This document shows positions 1 through 9,014 of a DNA stretch of 64,000 bases, piece after piece. This stretch comes from Corticimicrobacter populi (GTDB lineage Bacteria > Pseudomonadota > Gammaproteobacteria > Burkholderiales > Burkholderiaceae_B). Each line of letters starts with the position of its first letter. The first letter of the stretch is position 1. Location: NCBI RefSeq assembly GCF_003123725.1, contig NZ_QETA01000005.1, forward strand, positions 124,001-188,000, given 5' to 3'. A program made the translations under genes and the position numbers. The notes below the pieces were generated by a model. The model saw nothing but the letters and a program-made list of their open reading frames with translations. It had not been told where the DNA came from and did not search any database.

Positions 1-90
1 TCGTTACAACATAAGGAATTTCGATAATTCCCTATATGTCTGTCGCGCAGGAATGATTGATTTTCACTAATATTTTATTTGGTTCCTTAT

Positions 91-1191
91 ATGATTCCGT
101 TTATGGATTTGGCTGCGCAGCAGCAAAGAATAAAACATAAGATCGACAAAAATATTCAGGCAGTACTGGCGCACGGACAGTACATTCTGGGCCCCGAGGT
201 TGCCGAGCTGGAGGAGCGGCTTGCTGATTATGTCGGAGCAAAGTATTGCATCAGTTGCGCAAACGGGACTGATGCCTTGCAGATTGCACAGATGGCGTTG
301 GGTATCGGCCCGGGGGATGAGGTCATCACCCCAGGATTTACATACATCGCTACTGCGGAGACGGTAGCGCTGCTGGGGGCCAAACCTGTCTATGTCGATA
401 TTGACCCAAGAACCTACAACCTGGACCCAGCCTTGCTGGAGGCTGCAATTACGCCTCGCACCAAGGCTATCATTCCCGTTTCGCTGTATGGACAGTGCGC
501 TGACTTTGACGCCATCAATGCGGTAGCGGCCAGACACGGAATCCCCGTGATAGAGGATGCAGCACAAAGTCTTGGTGCTGTCTACAAAGGCAGAAAATCC
601 TGCAATCTCAGCGAAATCGCATGCACTAGTTTTTTCCCCAGCAAGCCGTTGGGAGGCTATGGGGATGGTGGTGCCATCTTCACAAATGATGAAACCCTTG
701 CCAAGGTGATTCGTCAGATCGCCCGACATGGACAGGATCGGCGCTACCATCACATACGTGTCGGCGTGAATAGTCGCCTGGACACCTTGCAGGCAGCGAT
801 ATTGCTGCCCAAGCTGGAAATTCTGGACGATGAGATTCGGCTGCGCCAAGAGGTGGCCGCCAGGTATGATGCCGGACTGTTGGCCATGGGGATCACTTCG
901 GGGCCACAGGTGATGGCTGAGCAAGTCAGCGTCTATGCACAATATACGATTCAGGTGGATGATCGTCCCGGTGTGCAGAAGAAGCTGCAGGAAGCGGGAG
1001 TGCCGACAGCCGTGCATTACCCTATCCCGCTTAATAAGCAGCCTGCAGTTCAGGATGCCGCGGTCGTGCTGGCTGTTGGTGATGCAGTCGCAGAACGGGT
1101 GATTAGCTTGCCGATGGGACCTTACCTTGGGCCAGAAGATCAGACAATTGTGCTGCAGGCTTTGAGGGCTGCACTACCTTCAGGTATTTGA
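91..1191 (+). CDS. wbpE: DegT/DnrJ/EryC1 family sugar aminotransferase, WbpE-like
   Basis: PLP-dependent aminotransferase of 366 aa. WbpE enzymes transfer an amino group from glutamate to the C3 keto group of UDP-2-acetamido-3-keto-glucuronic acid, on the way to di-N-acetylated mannuronic or glucuronic acids. Visible features are the IDLAAQ-like N terminus (IPFMDLAAQQQ), the cofactor loop CANGTDALQIA, VIEDAAQSLGA and the lysine motif FFPSKPLGGYGDGG. With the ATG at 91 the Schiff-base lysine is residue 185, the position known for P. aeruginosa WbpE, so I prefer this start to the TTG at 79. It lies 19 bp before the flippase gene and heads the acetamidino-sugar operon visible here. The companion dehydrogenase, oxidase, acetyltransferase and epimerase genes (wbpA/B/D/I) would have to lie before the window. 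Family very likely, exact substrate inferred from neighbours. Confidence 0.88.
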   Translation: MIPFMDLAAQQQRIKHKIDKNIQAVLAHGQYILGPEVAELEERLADYVGAKYCISCANGTDALQIAQMALGIGPGDEVITPGFTYIATAETVALLGAKPVYVDIDPRTYNLDPALLEAAITPRTKAIIPVSLYGQCADFDAINAVAARHGIPVIEDAAQSLGAVYKGRKSCNLSEIACTSFFPSKPLGGYGDGGAIFTNDETLAKVIRQIARHGQDRRYHHIRVGVNSRLDTLQAAILLPKLEILDDEIRLRQEVAARYDAGLLAMGITSGPQVMAEQVSVYAQYTIQVDDRPGVQKKLQEAGVPTAVHYPIPLNKQPAVQDAAVVLAVGDAVAERVISLPMGPYLGPEDQTIVLQALRAALPSGI

Positions 1192-1210
1192 ACAGGTCAT
1201 TGGTGATCTC

Positions 1211-2443
1211 ATGAGCAGTTACTGGCGCAGTGTAACTTCAGTTTTCATGGGTACACTGATGGCCCAAATGATTCCCATCGTGGGTTCGTTGGTTATCGCA
1301 CGCCAGTATTTGCCTGACGAATTTGGTGCGTTCTCTGTCTGGCTTGGAGTTGTGACCTTTCTGAGTGTTGTTCTCACGGCACGCTTTGAGACGGCATTGG
1401 CGCTTGAAGATGATGGTAATCCACGACAACAGGCAGTTCTGGCTGCCTTGATTGTGACTTTGATGTTGACAATGGCTTCGGCGTTGATTGTTGGGGCCAT
1501 TGCATTTCTGATGCCGGCATGGTTGGGAGAGTTTTCACTTCTGTCTGTATTGCTTTTGGTTCCGGCGGCTTTGGCTTTGTCTGTTTCCCAAATATGGCAG
1601 TCTTGGGCCGCTGCAGAAGGTAGCTATGCATTTTTATCAATTATGCGTATCGTGCAAGCCGCAGGGATCACCTTGCTTCAAATTTCTGCAGGTATGTTCC
1701 TTGCCACAAGTGATGCTTTGGTTGGGGCTTATGCTATTGGAGTGATGCTGGGCGGGTTGATATCGGCGAAACTGATGCCCTTTAAGGTTTCGTTGAAATG
1801 GCAGCATCTCTGGCCGGCAAGTAAAAAATTCTGGGTGCGTCAGAAAAAGTTTCCGATGTTTTCTTTGCCGGCTGATGCAATTAGTGCGGCGTCAGCACAG
1901 TTGCCTGTTGTGATAGTCGCAGCAAGATTTGGCACAGAGACGGCTGGTTTGTTGGCAATGACCTTTCGAATACTGGGTGCACCAATCGGACTTTTGGGAA
2001 AAGCAGTACTGGATGTTTTCAAACGTCATGCAGCTGAAAGTTTCCGGAAACGGGGAGAATGCCGAGACGAATATATCCGGACGTTCACGGTGCTGGCCAT
2101 TGGTTCGCTGTTGTTTTGTTCTGTGATGGCAATATTCAGCGAGTCGGCTTTTGCATTCGCTTTCGGTGAAAGCTGGCGCGGCGCGGGTACGATCGCTGTA
2201 TGGTTGCTGCCCCTTTTTGCGCTGCGCTTTATGGCTAGTCCACTCAGCTATATGGTCTATATCGCCGGCAAGCAGCATGTGGATCTTTTCTGGCAGATTG
2301 TCTTGCTTGCCATGACCTATCTAAGTCTTTCCATCCTGCACGGCTATGAACAAGCGCTGCAGGTTTATAGCGCTGGTTACAGCCTGCTTTACGTCATCTA
2401 TCTTGCGATGTCGTATCGGTTTAGTCTTGGAGAAAGAAGATGA
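1211..2443 (+). CDS. wzx: Wzx-type oligosaccharide flippase (first of two)
   Basis: Polytopic inner-membrane protein of 410 aa with many hydrophobic segments throughout (for example residues 10-30, 40-60, 75-105, 110-130, 290-320 and 365-385), consistent with the 10-12 helices of the MATE/PST polysaccharide flippase superfamily. Flippases of this family move undecaprenyl-pyrophosphate-linked O-units from the cytoplasmic to the periplasmic face. The N terminus (SVFMGTLMAQMIPIVGSLVI) is the usual family opening. The stop overlaps the hisH2 start by 4 bp (ATGA), so the two are translationally coupled. The order wbpE-wzx-hisH2-hisF2 resembles the P. aeruginosa O5 locus. Codon use is AT-richer than in housekeeping genes further right, typical of O-antigen loci. 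Exact substrate not visible. Confidence 0.82.
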   Translation: MSSYWRSVTSVFMGTLMAQMIPIVGSLVIARQYLPDEFGAFSVWLGVVTFLSVVLTARFETALALEDDGNPRQQAVLAALIVTLMLTMASALIVGAIAFLMPAWLGEFSLLSVLLLVPAALALSVSQIWQSWAAAEGSYAFLSIMRIVQAAGITLLQISAGMFLATSDALVGAYAIGVMLGGLISAKLMPFKVSLKWQHLWPASKKFWVRQKKFPMFSLPADAISAASAQLPVVIVAARFGTETAGLLAMTFRILGAPIGLLGKAVLDVFKRHAAESFRKRGECRDEYIRTFTVLAIGSLLFCSVMAIFSESAFAFAFGESWRGAGTIAVWLLPLFALRFMASPLSYMVYIAGKQHVDLFWQIVLLAMTYLSLSILHGYEQALQVYSAGYSLLYVIYLAMSYRFSLGERR

Positions 2444-3051
2444 TCGCAATCATCGATTACGATATCGGCAATATAGCCGCTGTGACGAATATGCTGAGGC
2501 GGATCGGCGTACGATGCCAGGTAACGTCCCGGGTAGATGATGTGGAGCAAGCTGAACGTATCATCCTGCCAGGCAATGGTTCTTTCGACGCCTGCATGAA
2601 GAACCTTCGTGCAAGTGGTCTGATTCCTGTTCTCGAGCACAGGGTTCTTGACCAGAAAGTGCCGCTTCTGGGTATTTGCGTGGGAGCACAGATGCTGGGC
2701 TATGAAAGTGCCGAAGGCATGGAACCAGGATTGGGCTGGCTCGATATGCGGGTTCGCCGTTTTCCGGATCAACCCGGCCTGCGCGTTCCTCATATGGGCT
2801 GGAATCAGGTAGTTCCCATGAGCGAGGGCAACTATCTTACCCAGGACATGGACGCAGAGACGCGATTCTATTTTGTGCACAGCTACTACATGGAACCTGC
2901 TGATCCATCCGCCATTCTCCTGCGGTCGACTTACGGCATCGAGTTCGCTTCCGGAGTATCTAGCGGCAATATTGCTGGCGTGCAGTTTCATCCCGAAAAG
3001 AGTCATCGTTTTGGCAAGCAGCTTCTGGCTGCATTTGCAAAGGGGAATTGA
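2440..3051 (+). CDS. hisH2: HisH2, glutamine amidotransferase for acetamidino-sugar synthesis
   Basis: Class I glutamine amidotransferase of 203 aa, homologous to the HisH subunit of imidazole glycerol phosphate synthase. The nucleophile motif GICVGAQML places Cys at residue 80, and VQFHPEKS gives the His184/Glu186 pair, so the triad is complete and glutaminase activity is expected. In O-antigen loci HisH2 pairs with HisF2 to deliver ammonia to WbpG, which turns an N-acetyl group into an acetamidino group. It overlaps wzx by 4 bp and is followed immediately (no spacer) by hisF2. The linkage to wbpE, wzx and wbpG, rather than to other histidine genes, argues for the sugar role. Family assignment sure, partner assignment strong inference. 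Confidence 0.9.
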   Translation: MIAIIDYDIGNIAAVTNMLRRIGVRCQVTSRVDDVEQAERIILPGNGSFDACMKNLRASGLIPVLEHRVLDQKVPLLGICVGAQMLGYESAEGMEPGLGWLDMRVRRFPDQPGLRVPHMGWNQVVPMSEGNYLTQDMDAETRFYFVHSYYMEPADPSAILLRSTYGIEFASGVSSGNIAGVQFHPEKSHRFGKQLLAAFAKGN

Positions 3052-3801
3052 ATGTATCGCACCCGTATCATTCCCTGCCTGCTTCTTCGTGGCAATGGCC
3101 TAGTCAAAACAAGGAAATTCAAGGATCCCGTATACATCGGCGACCCCGTCAATGCGGTTCGCATCTTCAGCGAGAAGGAAGTGGACGAAATCGTAGTGCT
3201 CGATATCGATGCGTCCCGCGACGGCCGTGCCCCTAATTATGAACTGATTGCGGAAATGGCTGGCGAGGCATTTATGCCGATGGCTTATGGCGGAGGTGTC
3301 CGAACTCTCGATCAGATTCGGAAGCTGATCCGTTCAGGCATTGAAAAAGTGGTGATCAACACGGCGGCAGTCGAGTCGACCGATGTCATTCGCGCTGCTG
3401 CCGACATATTTGGCAGCCAGGCTGTAGTCGGAGCTGTGGATGTCAGGAAAACCTTGCTTGGAGGATATCGAGTTGTCACGAAATCGGCGACGTCTGAAGC
3501 CAGAGTTGGTCTGGATGAACATATCCGGAACCTAGCGGAAGCGGGGGCTGGTGAGATTTTTATTAACAGCGTGGATCGCGATGGCATGATGGCCGGCTAC
3601 GATATAGCACTCATCCGGAATGTCACACAGAAAGTGAATACGCCGGTCGTAGCTTGCGGTGGTGCGGGGACAGAGGAGCACCTGCGAGAGGCGGTTCGCG
3701 AAGGTGGTGCGTCCGCAGTCGCGGCAGGCAGTATGTTCGTATTTCACGGTAAACACCGGGCTGTACTGATCAACTATCCAAAGAATATCGAGTCTATTTG
3801 A
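3052..3801 (+). CDS. hisF2: HisF2, HisF-like ammonia-channel partner for acetamidino-sugar synthesis
   Basis: (beta/alpha)8-barrel protein of 249 aa, homologous to HisF. Seen: RIIPCLLLRGNGLVKT at the N terminus, the phosphate-binding GGGVRTLDQI, AVDVRKT, NSVDRDGMMAGYD and the C-terminal CGGAGTEEH. Canonical HisF enzymes carry an essential catalytic Asp at position 11 (CLDV); here that residue is Leu11, while the aspartates of AVDV and SVDRDG are kept. This fits the WbpG-associated subgroup, in which the barrel passes ammonia from HisH2 rather than making imidazole glycerol phosphate. The start codon directly follows the hisH2 stop, and the stop overlaps the following ATG (TGATG). Function inferred from family subgroup plus context. 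Confidence 0.88.
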   Translation: MYRTRIIPCLLLRGNGLVKTRKFKDPVYIGDPVNAVRIFSEKEVDEIVVLDIDASRDGRAPNYELIAEMAGEAFMPMAYGGGVRTLDQIRKLIRSGIEKVVINTAAVESTDVIRAAADIFGSQAVVGAVDVRKTLLGGYRVVTKSATSEARVGLDEHIRNLAEAGAGEIFINSVDRDGMMAGYDIALIRNVTQKVNTPVVACGGAGTEEHLREAVREGGASAVAAGSMFVFHGKHRAVLINYPKNIESI

Positions 3802-5102
3802 TGGAAAACTCAGTTCCGTCTCTTCGGTTCCTATTAGGGCGTATCTGCTGGGTATTTATCTTGGCCGTTTGTATCGCCATGGCCTACAAGTTGCAGATCG
3901 CCGAAACAAATGCGTATATGGGGTATGTTTCATTCCCTATTGATTTCGAATATCTGTTTTCCGTGGCAGTTGCCCTGGTCTTTTCTGGTCTTCTGATGCC
4001 ATTAGTGATTTATCGGCCGTCGGATTTCTTTGGCTTGATCTATGTGATTTTTGTCCTGCTGCCGTATATGGTGCTTTATCCAATTCGCGGTCATGTAGCG
4101 TTGGAGGATTTTTTTCTCTATTTCTTTGTATTGTCTCTCCCGGTAATGATTGTGCGCCTTGTTTCTGCTCTGACGCCAAGAGTTGGGATGCTTAAATTTA
4201 TTGATTCTAGGACGGTGGTTGGCCTGCTCTTTCTGCTCTGTATTTTTGGGCTGATTTACGCTCTTGCCAATCCCCCCGGTTCCGCTGGTTTTGATCTTGC
4301 GAGTGCATATGATCGTCGCCTCGAAGGGCGGGAAATTTTTACCGTGGGATCGGTGGCAGCCTATCTGAATTCAGCCATTGTGAATGGATTTGCCCCGTTC
4401 CTGGCTTTTGTAGCCGGCTGGAGGAAAAGAAGTTGGCTGCTCATGTTTGCCATGGCTTGCGGGATCGGCTATTTCTACCTTCTGGGATTGAAGGCACCTC
4501 TGCTTTTCATTGTTCTCGCATATATAATTGGCTATGCGGCCAGGTTTGAAAAGATATACATGGCAGGGAAAATAGTCTGCTTTTTGCTAGTGTTCATGTT
4601 TCTCGCTTTCTTTGTTGAGTATGTTTTTTTTGGTTTCTCTCAGATTGGCGATTATTTTATTCGCAGGGCGTTTGGCGTTTCGTCATACATTGTTTCCGCT
4701 TACTTCGAGTTTATGAATGTAGATATTTTTTACTCGTGGTCGATGCTGGACGGGGTGGAGAGCGTTGAACCAATTACTTTTCTTGTTGGTGAGTGGTTTC
4801 TCGGGGCGCCAGGTCTTAATGCCAATACAAACACCTTTGTCCATCAGCTTGCGGCCGGTGGTGTCGTCATGTATGGAGGGACAATAATTCTGGTTGCACT
4901 TGTTTTCTCACTACTTGATGCTGTATATCTTTCTAGCCGTAACCCTGCTGTTTTGTACGTTGGATTGTCATACGCAATTCTGCTGACGGAGCAAGCGGCA
5001 AGCACTGCTTTGGTGTCATCTGGAATTGGATTTCTTATTTTGCTTTTGATGTTTTCCAGAGTGGAAGATAAAAACATGAAAATCAGACTGATTGGTCAAT
5101 GA
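3801..5102 (+). CDS. wzy: Putative O-antigen polymerase (Wzy)
   Basis: Very hydrophobic protein of 433 aa with about 10-12 predicted membrane segments and little conserved sequence, the usual appearance of Wzy polymerases. A larger hydrophilic stretch (about residues 155-190, rich in Arg/Glu) and a later loop (about residues 315-350, with PGLNANTNTFVHQ) look like the periplasmic loops that carry Wzy function. Wzy joins undecaprenyl-PP-linked repeat units in the periplasm. Start chosen at the ATG of the TGATG overlap with hisF2 instead of the upstream TTG. The gene is strongly AT-rich compared with its flanks. No catalytic motif can be demonstrated, so the call rests on topology, length and position between hisF2 and wbpG. 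An O-antigen ligase-like protein is the main alternative. Confidence 0.7.
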   Translation: MENSVPSLRFLLGRICWVFILAVCIAMAYKLQIAETNAYMGYVSFPIDFEYLFSVAVALVFSGLLMPLVIYRPSDFFGLIYVIFVLLPYMVLYPIRGHVALEDFFLYFFVLSLPVMIVRLVSALTPRVGMLKFIDSRTVVGLLFLLCIFGLIYALANPPGSAGFDLASAYDRRLEGREIFTVGSVAAYLNSAIVNGFAPFLAFVAGWRKRSWLLMFAMACGIGYFYLLGLKAPLLFIVLAYIIGYAARFEKIYMAGKIVCFLLVFMFLAFFVEYVFFGFSQIGDYFIRRAFGVSSYIVSAYFEFMNVDIFYSWSMLDGVESVEPITFLVGEWFLGAPGLNANTNTFVHQLAAGGVVMYGGTIILVALVFSLLDAVYLSSRNPAVLYVGLSYAILLTEQAASTALVSSGIGFLILLLMFSRVEDKNMKIRLIGQ

Positions 5103-5144
5103 TGTACTGCTGTGATGATTTTCAAATGAGATCGAGACACTTAT

Positions 5145-6305
5145 ATGAGTTATCATGAAAAAATGAATTCTGAATACAAAATTTGTTCCAGGTGCGTTAT
5201 GGATACATCTGATCCTGAGATCACATTTGATGAAAATGGGGTGTGTAACCACTGCCTTGGATTTGATACGATTACCCGGCCTACATGGTTTCCAAACGAA
5301 GAGGGTAAGGAACGGTGGGCCAAAACAGTCGAACAGATCAAAGTGGCAGGGCGCGGGCATGAGTATGATTGCATACTTGGATTGAGTGGGGGAGTTGATA
5401 GTTCCTATCTGGCGATAAAAGTACACGAATGGGGCTTGCGCCCGCTTGTCGTGCATGTCGATGCAGGCTGGAATAGTGAACTTGCTGTTGCCAATATAGA
5501 AGCCGTTGTCAAGCACTGTAAGTATGACTTGCACACTCATGTCGTTGATTGGGAGGAAATGAGGGATCTCCACCTGGCATACTTGCGTGCAGGTATCGCA
5601 AATCAGGATGTTCCCCAAGATCACATATTCTTCGCTAGCTTATATCATTTTGCAACAAAAAACGGGATTCGTTATATCCTGTCTGGTGGCAATATCTCAA
5701 CCGAGAGCATATTTCCTAAATCCTGGCATGGCAGTGCAATGGATGCCATCAATCTAAAAGCTATCCATAAAAAATTTGGTGAACGTCCGTTACGGAACTA
5801 TAGAACCATTGGTTTTTTTGATTGCTATATATGGTATCCGTTCATCAAAAAAATGCGTACAGTGCGTCCGCTGAATTACATGCCATATGACAAGGCTAAA
5901 GCTCTGGATGAACTCGAGCGGACTGTTGGTTATAAGCCGTATGCGCGCAAGCACGGAGAATCCCTCTTCACGAAGTTGTTTCAAAATTATTATCTTCCAA
6001 ATAAGTTTGGCTACGATAAGCGACGTCCTCACTTTTCGAGTCTGATTGTTTCTGGTCAGATGTCACGTGAAGAGGCGGAGAAAAAGCTTTCTGAGCCACT
6101 CTACGATCCAGATGAGCTTGAAATTGATATTTCCTATTTTTGTAAAAAGCTCAGGATATCCAGGGAAAAATTCGAGGAGTTGATGAATGCGCCTGTTCAT
6201 CACTATACTGATTTTCCGAATTGGACTGGACGATATCGTTTTCTCAAGCGTGTGCAATCAATTGTGGCCCGGATGCTTGGGCGCAATATAAAGGTTTATT
6301 CGTAA
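5145..6305 (+). CDS. wbpG: WbpG, N-acetyl sugar amidotransferase
   Basis: 386 aa PP-loop ATPase of the N-acetyl sugar amidotransferase family. Near the N terminus it has CSRCVMDT followed by CNHC (Cys14, 17, 34, 37), a probable zinc site. The ATP-binding PP-loop reads LGLSGGVDSSYLA at about residues 78-90. Known role: with ammonia from HisH2/HisF2 it activates an N-acetyl carbonyl and forms the acetamidino group found in LPS sugars such as 2-acetamido-3-acetamidino mannuronic acid. An in-frame Met at residue 7 (5163) is an alternative start. It sits 42 bp after wzy in the same orientation. With hisH2 and hisF2 it completes the three-protein module in one operon, which makes the assignment strong. 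Confidence 0.92.
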   Translation: MSYHEKMNSEYKICSRCVMDTSDPEITFDENGVCNHCLGFDTITRPTWFPNEEGKERWAKTVEQIKVAGRGHEYDCILGLSGGVDSSYLAIKVHEWGLRPLVVHVDAGWNSELAVANIEAVVKHCKYDLHTHVVDWEEMRDLHLAYLRAGIANQDVPQDHIFFASLYHFATKNGIRYILSGGNISTESIFPKSWHGSAMDAINLKAIHKKFGERPLRNYRTIGFFDCYIWYPFIKKMRTVRPLNYMPYDKAKALDELERTVGYKPYARKHGESLFTKLFQNYYLPNKFGYDKRRPHFSSLIVSGQMSREEAEKKLSEPLYDPDELEIDISYFCKKLRISREKFEELMNAPVHHYTDFPNWTGRYRFLKRVQSIVARMLGRNIKVYS

Positions 6306-6360
6306 TGGAACAGGATGCTGTCGTGATTCTGAATATGGCTTCTGGACGGATACGACTTTC

Positions 6361-7476
6361 ATGAAAATCTGCCACCTTACTTCCGCTCATCCCCGGTACG
6401 ATACCCGTATTTTTCTAAAACAATGCCGATCGCTGGCCAAGGCTGGATTTGAAACCGCGCTGGTAGTTGCCGATGGCAAGGGAGATGAAACTCGGGATGG
6501 CGTGCGTTTTTACGACGTAGGTGCTTCAGCCGGACGTCTGGACCGAATGCGTAATACGACAAAAAGAGTGCTCGCCAAGGCCGTTGCAATCGATGCGATT
6601 GTTTACCAACTCCATGATCCGGAACTGCTACCGATTGGCCTAGAACTTAAGAAGCGTGGCAAAAAGGTAGTGTTCGATGCCCATGAGGATGTCCCCAAAC
6701 AATTGCTGGGGAAACCATATCTGAATGCAGCTTCTCGCTGGTTATTGTCCGAGTTGTTTTCTGTCTATGAGAATCGGACTTGCAGGAAGTTTGATGGAGT
6801 GATTGCGGCTACCCCTTTTATTCGAGACAAATTTCTTGAAATTAACCGAAATACGGTTGATGTCAATAATTTTCCTATGCTGGGTGAACTGGTTACAGAG
6901 GAGATTGATTGGTCAAGAAAACGTCCACAAGTGGCATATGTGGGGGGAATTTCCCGTATTCGGGGCATCTTGGAATTGGTCCGGGCGATGGGGCTTGTTC
7001 GTTCGGATGTAACGCTGGGATTGGGCGGGACATGCCCTGAGGCCGATTTCAAACGTGAGCTTGAAAATGCAGCTGGCTGGGCACGGGTGGATGATCGGGG
7101 CTTTCTTGACCGGGTGGGGGTTCGCACACTACTTCAGGAATCTGTTGCTGGTGTCGTGACATTGCATCCTGTGGTCAATTATTTGGATGCATTGCCAGTC
7201 AAGATGTTTGAATACATGAGTGCAGGTATTCCAGTGATTGCTTCCAATTTTGAGTTGTGGCGGAGAATTGTGGAGGAAAACCAATGCGGATTGTGTGTCG
7301 ATCCGCTTCATCCTCAAGAGGTTGCCGATGCCATCGACTATTTTTTCATGCATCCGGAAGATGCCGAGCGTATGGGACGAAATGGACAGCGAGCTATTCG
7401 TGATCATTACAACTGGGATGTCGAGGCAAAAAAGCTGCTTTCCTTTTATGACTCCTTGCTTTCGATAAATGTCTAG
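6361..7476 (+). CDS. GT4-type glycosyltransferase, WbpH-like
   Basis: GT-B fold glycosyltransferase of 371 aa. The N terminus MKICHLTSAHPRYDTRIFLKQ, YQLHDPELL and FDAHEDVPKQ are typical of the WbpH-like subgroup found beside wbpG. The C-terminal nucleotide-sugar half contains VAYVGGISRIRGI and the conserved KMFEYMSAGIPVIASNF segment (about residues 280-297), with the EX7E-type donor region around it. It probably adds one sugar of the O-unit, perhaps the acetamidino-uronic acid, on the cytoplasmic face of the inner membrane. It starts 55 bp after wbpG. Donor and acceptor cannot be read from sequence. Confidence 0.82.
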   Translation: MKICHLTSAHPRYDTRIFLKQCRSLAKAGFETALVVADGKGDETRDGVRFYDVGASAGRLDRMRNTTKRVLAKAVAIDAIVYQLHDPELLPIGLELKKRGKKVVFDAHEDVPKQLLGKPYLNAASRWLLSELFSVYENRTCRKFDGVIAATPFIRDKFLEINRNTVDVNNFPMLGELVTEEIDWSRKRPQVAYVGGISRIRGILELVRAMGLVRSDVTLGLGGTCPEADFKRELENAAGWARVDDRGFLDRVGVRTLLQESVAGVVTLHPVVNYLDALPVKMFEYMSAGIPVIASNFELWRRIVEENQCGLCVDPLHPQEVADAIDYFFMHPEDAERMGRNGQRAIRDHYNWDVEAKKLLSFYDSLLSINV

Positions 7477-7583
7477 TTTCCATGAAAATACTGTCTTTCG
7501 ATATTGCTGCTTTGGCTTTTTGGTGCAATTATTGGAACGCCTGCCAAAAACTCGACGTGTATACGCTTTGACGTAAATATATT

Positions 7584-8813
7584 ATGAAAAAGCATATTGT
7601 CATAGTTTCACCGTTTGCAGGTTCGCCCAGGCATGGAATGGTTTTGCGGAACTATATGATGGCGCGTGAATGGGTAAAACAAGGTTGCAGGGTGACTATC
7701 GTTGCCTCGGCATACTCCCATTACAGGGCATCGCAGCCTGATATGAAAGGACGTGTTCTTGAGGAAACCATTGACGGAATTGAATATCGCTGGCTGTGGG
7801 GGCCGAAATATGGTGGAGCCAGCAATATGGGACGAGTTTGGGGAATGCTTGCTTTTACACTACATTGTTTCTTCGAGCTCTGGAAGTGGCGAGGTGTGGA
7901 TGTCGTTGTCTGCTCTTCCCCGCACCCGTTTTCAGTTTATCCCGGATATTTCCTGGCGAAAAGATGCGGGGCTTTCTTTGTATACGATATCCGGGATTTG
8001 TGGCCATTGACACCGATAATGCTAGGCGGGTATCGGAAAAACCATCCTTTTATTCTCTTGATGCAGGCGGCAGAGGATTTTGCATGCCGCAAGGCAGATC
8101 TTGTAATTGCGGTGCAGGCTTATGCGCATCAGTATCTGAAGGGTAGGGGGCTTCCAGAGGATAGATTTCTGCCTGTCTATAATGGATTTGGTTCGGATGA
8201 GACGGTAGAGAAGCCCCTTCCGGATAATTTCCTGTCTGTGATTGGGAAAATTAGGGATAAGGGGGGAATCATTATTGGTTATACGGGGTCCCTGGGGCGT
8301 GCAAATGCAATGGATGTTTTGATAGACGCCCTTGAGTATTTACCTGAAAATATTAATATTTGTATAGTGGGCTCAGGTGCTGATAAGGAAAACCTGGAGG
8401 AAAGGGCCGCCTGTTTTGGGGAGAGGGTGATTTTTTTTGATCCTATCCACAAGAGCCAGGTGGCATCCTTCCTCAAACTGATAGATATAGCATATGTGGG
8501 TGGGCATTGCTCTCCGCTTTATAAATATGGTGCCAGCTTGACAAAGCTCAATGATTACATGATGGCAGAGAAGCCTGTTTTATATGGCCTGGATGATCCT
8601 GGAAATGCAGTACAGATGAGTGGTTCTGGTTTGCTTTATAAGCCGGGCTCCAGCCAGGATTTGGCACGCGCCGCTCGAGAGTTGGTTGGAATGTCCTTGG
8701 AGGAACGTAGCCAACTTGGGAAAAAGGGAAAGTCTTGGGTGTGCAAGAATCGCGATATGTGGAAAATGGCAAAAAATATTCTTCTAAGGTTGGAGGATTT
8801 GGGCAAGAGATGA
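7584..8813 (+). CDS. GT4-type glycosyltransferase, WbuB-like
   Basis: Glycosyltransferase of 409 aa with GT-B architecture. The N-terminal signature SPFAGSPRHGMVLRNYMMAREW and DIRDLWPLTP (about residues 135-145) match the WbuB family, whose members transfer amino-deoxy sugars such as FucNAc onto the lipid-linked first sugar. The C-terminal half has GYTGSLGRANAMDVLIDAL and SLTKLNDYMMAEKPVLYG (about residues 320-337). It is the last gene of the first + strand run, 107 bp after the previous glycosyltransferase. No strong Shine-Dalgarno is visible before the ATG at 7584. A role in the second or later transfer step of the O-unit is inferred. Confidence 0.82.
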   Translation: MKKHIVIVSPFAGSPRHGMVLRNYMMAREWVKQGCRVTIVASAYSHYRASQPDMKGRVLEETIDGIEYRWLWGPKYGGASNMGRVWGMLAFTLHCFFELWKWRGVDVVVCSSPHPFSVYPGYFLAKRCGAFFVYDIRDLWPLTPIMLGGYRKNHPFILLMQAAEDFACRKADLVIAVQAYAHQYLKGRGLPEDRFLPVYNGFGSDETVEKPLPDNFLSVIGKIRDKGGIIIGYTGSLGRANAMDVLIDALEYLPENINICIVGSGADKENLEERAACFGERVIFFDPIHKSQVASFLKLIDIAYVGGHCSPLYKYGASLTKLNDYMMAEKPVLYGLDDPGNAVQMSGSGLLYKPGSSQDLARAARELVGMSLEERSQLGKKGKSWVCKNRDMWKMAKNILLRLEDLGKR

Positions 8814-9014
8814 ATACTCTGTAAGCACCCGGTGGCAATCGCTAAATAGGGAGGATTGCCATGACCTGTCCCCCAGATTTTCAAATTGAGGTCGCCGGGA
8901 ATTGAATAGCGGGCCGACAATGCGACGTCCGTTCTGGAGCAGGGCAGAAGTCTTTCTGGGCAATCTGTGCAGGTTTTGCCGGATCAACTTCCCCGCTCTG
9001 GCGATCGGTGCCTG
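8814..9014. other. Intergenic spacer between convergent genes, no gene seen
   Basis: About 200 bp between the 3' ends of the WbuB-like gene and the acyltransferase gene. Short open frames on the - strand (to 67-94 codons) show no recognisable protein motif. A stretch near 8860-8880 resembles termini of some IS3-family elements, but without a matching inverted end or target duplication I do not call a mobile element. Confidence 0.3.

Noticed and set aside
1-90. Small hairpin GGAATT-TCGAT-AATTCC at 15-31
   Set aside because: Six-base stem without T-run at the window edge; could be chance or the end of an upstream feature not visible here.
8840-8900. Possible IS3-family terminal sequence
   Set aside because: Only a short resemblance (tgacctgtcccccag); no partner inverted repeat, transposase or target duplication could be found.
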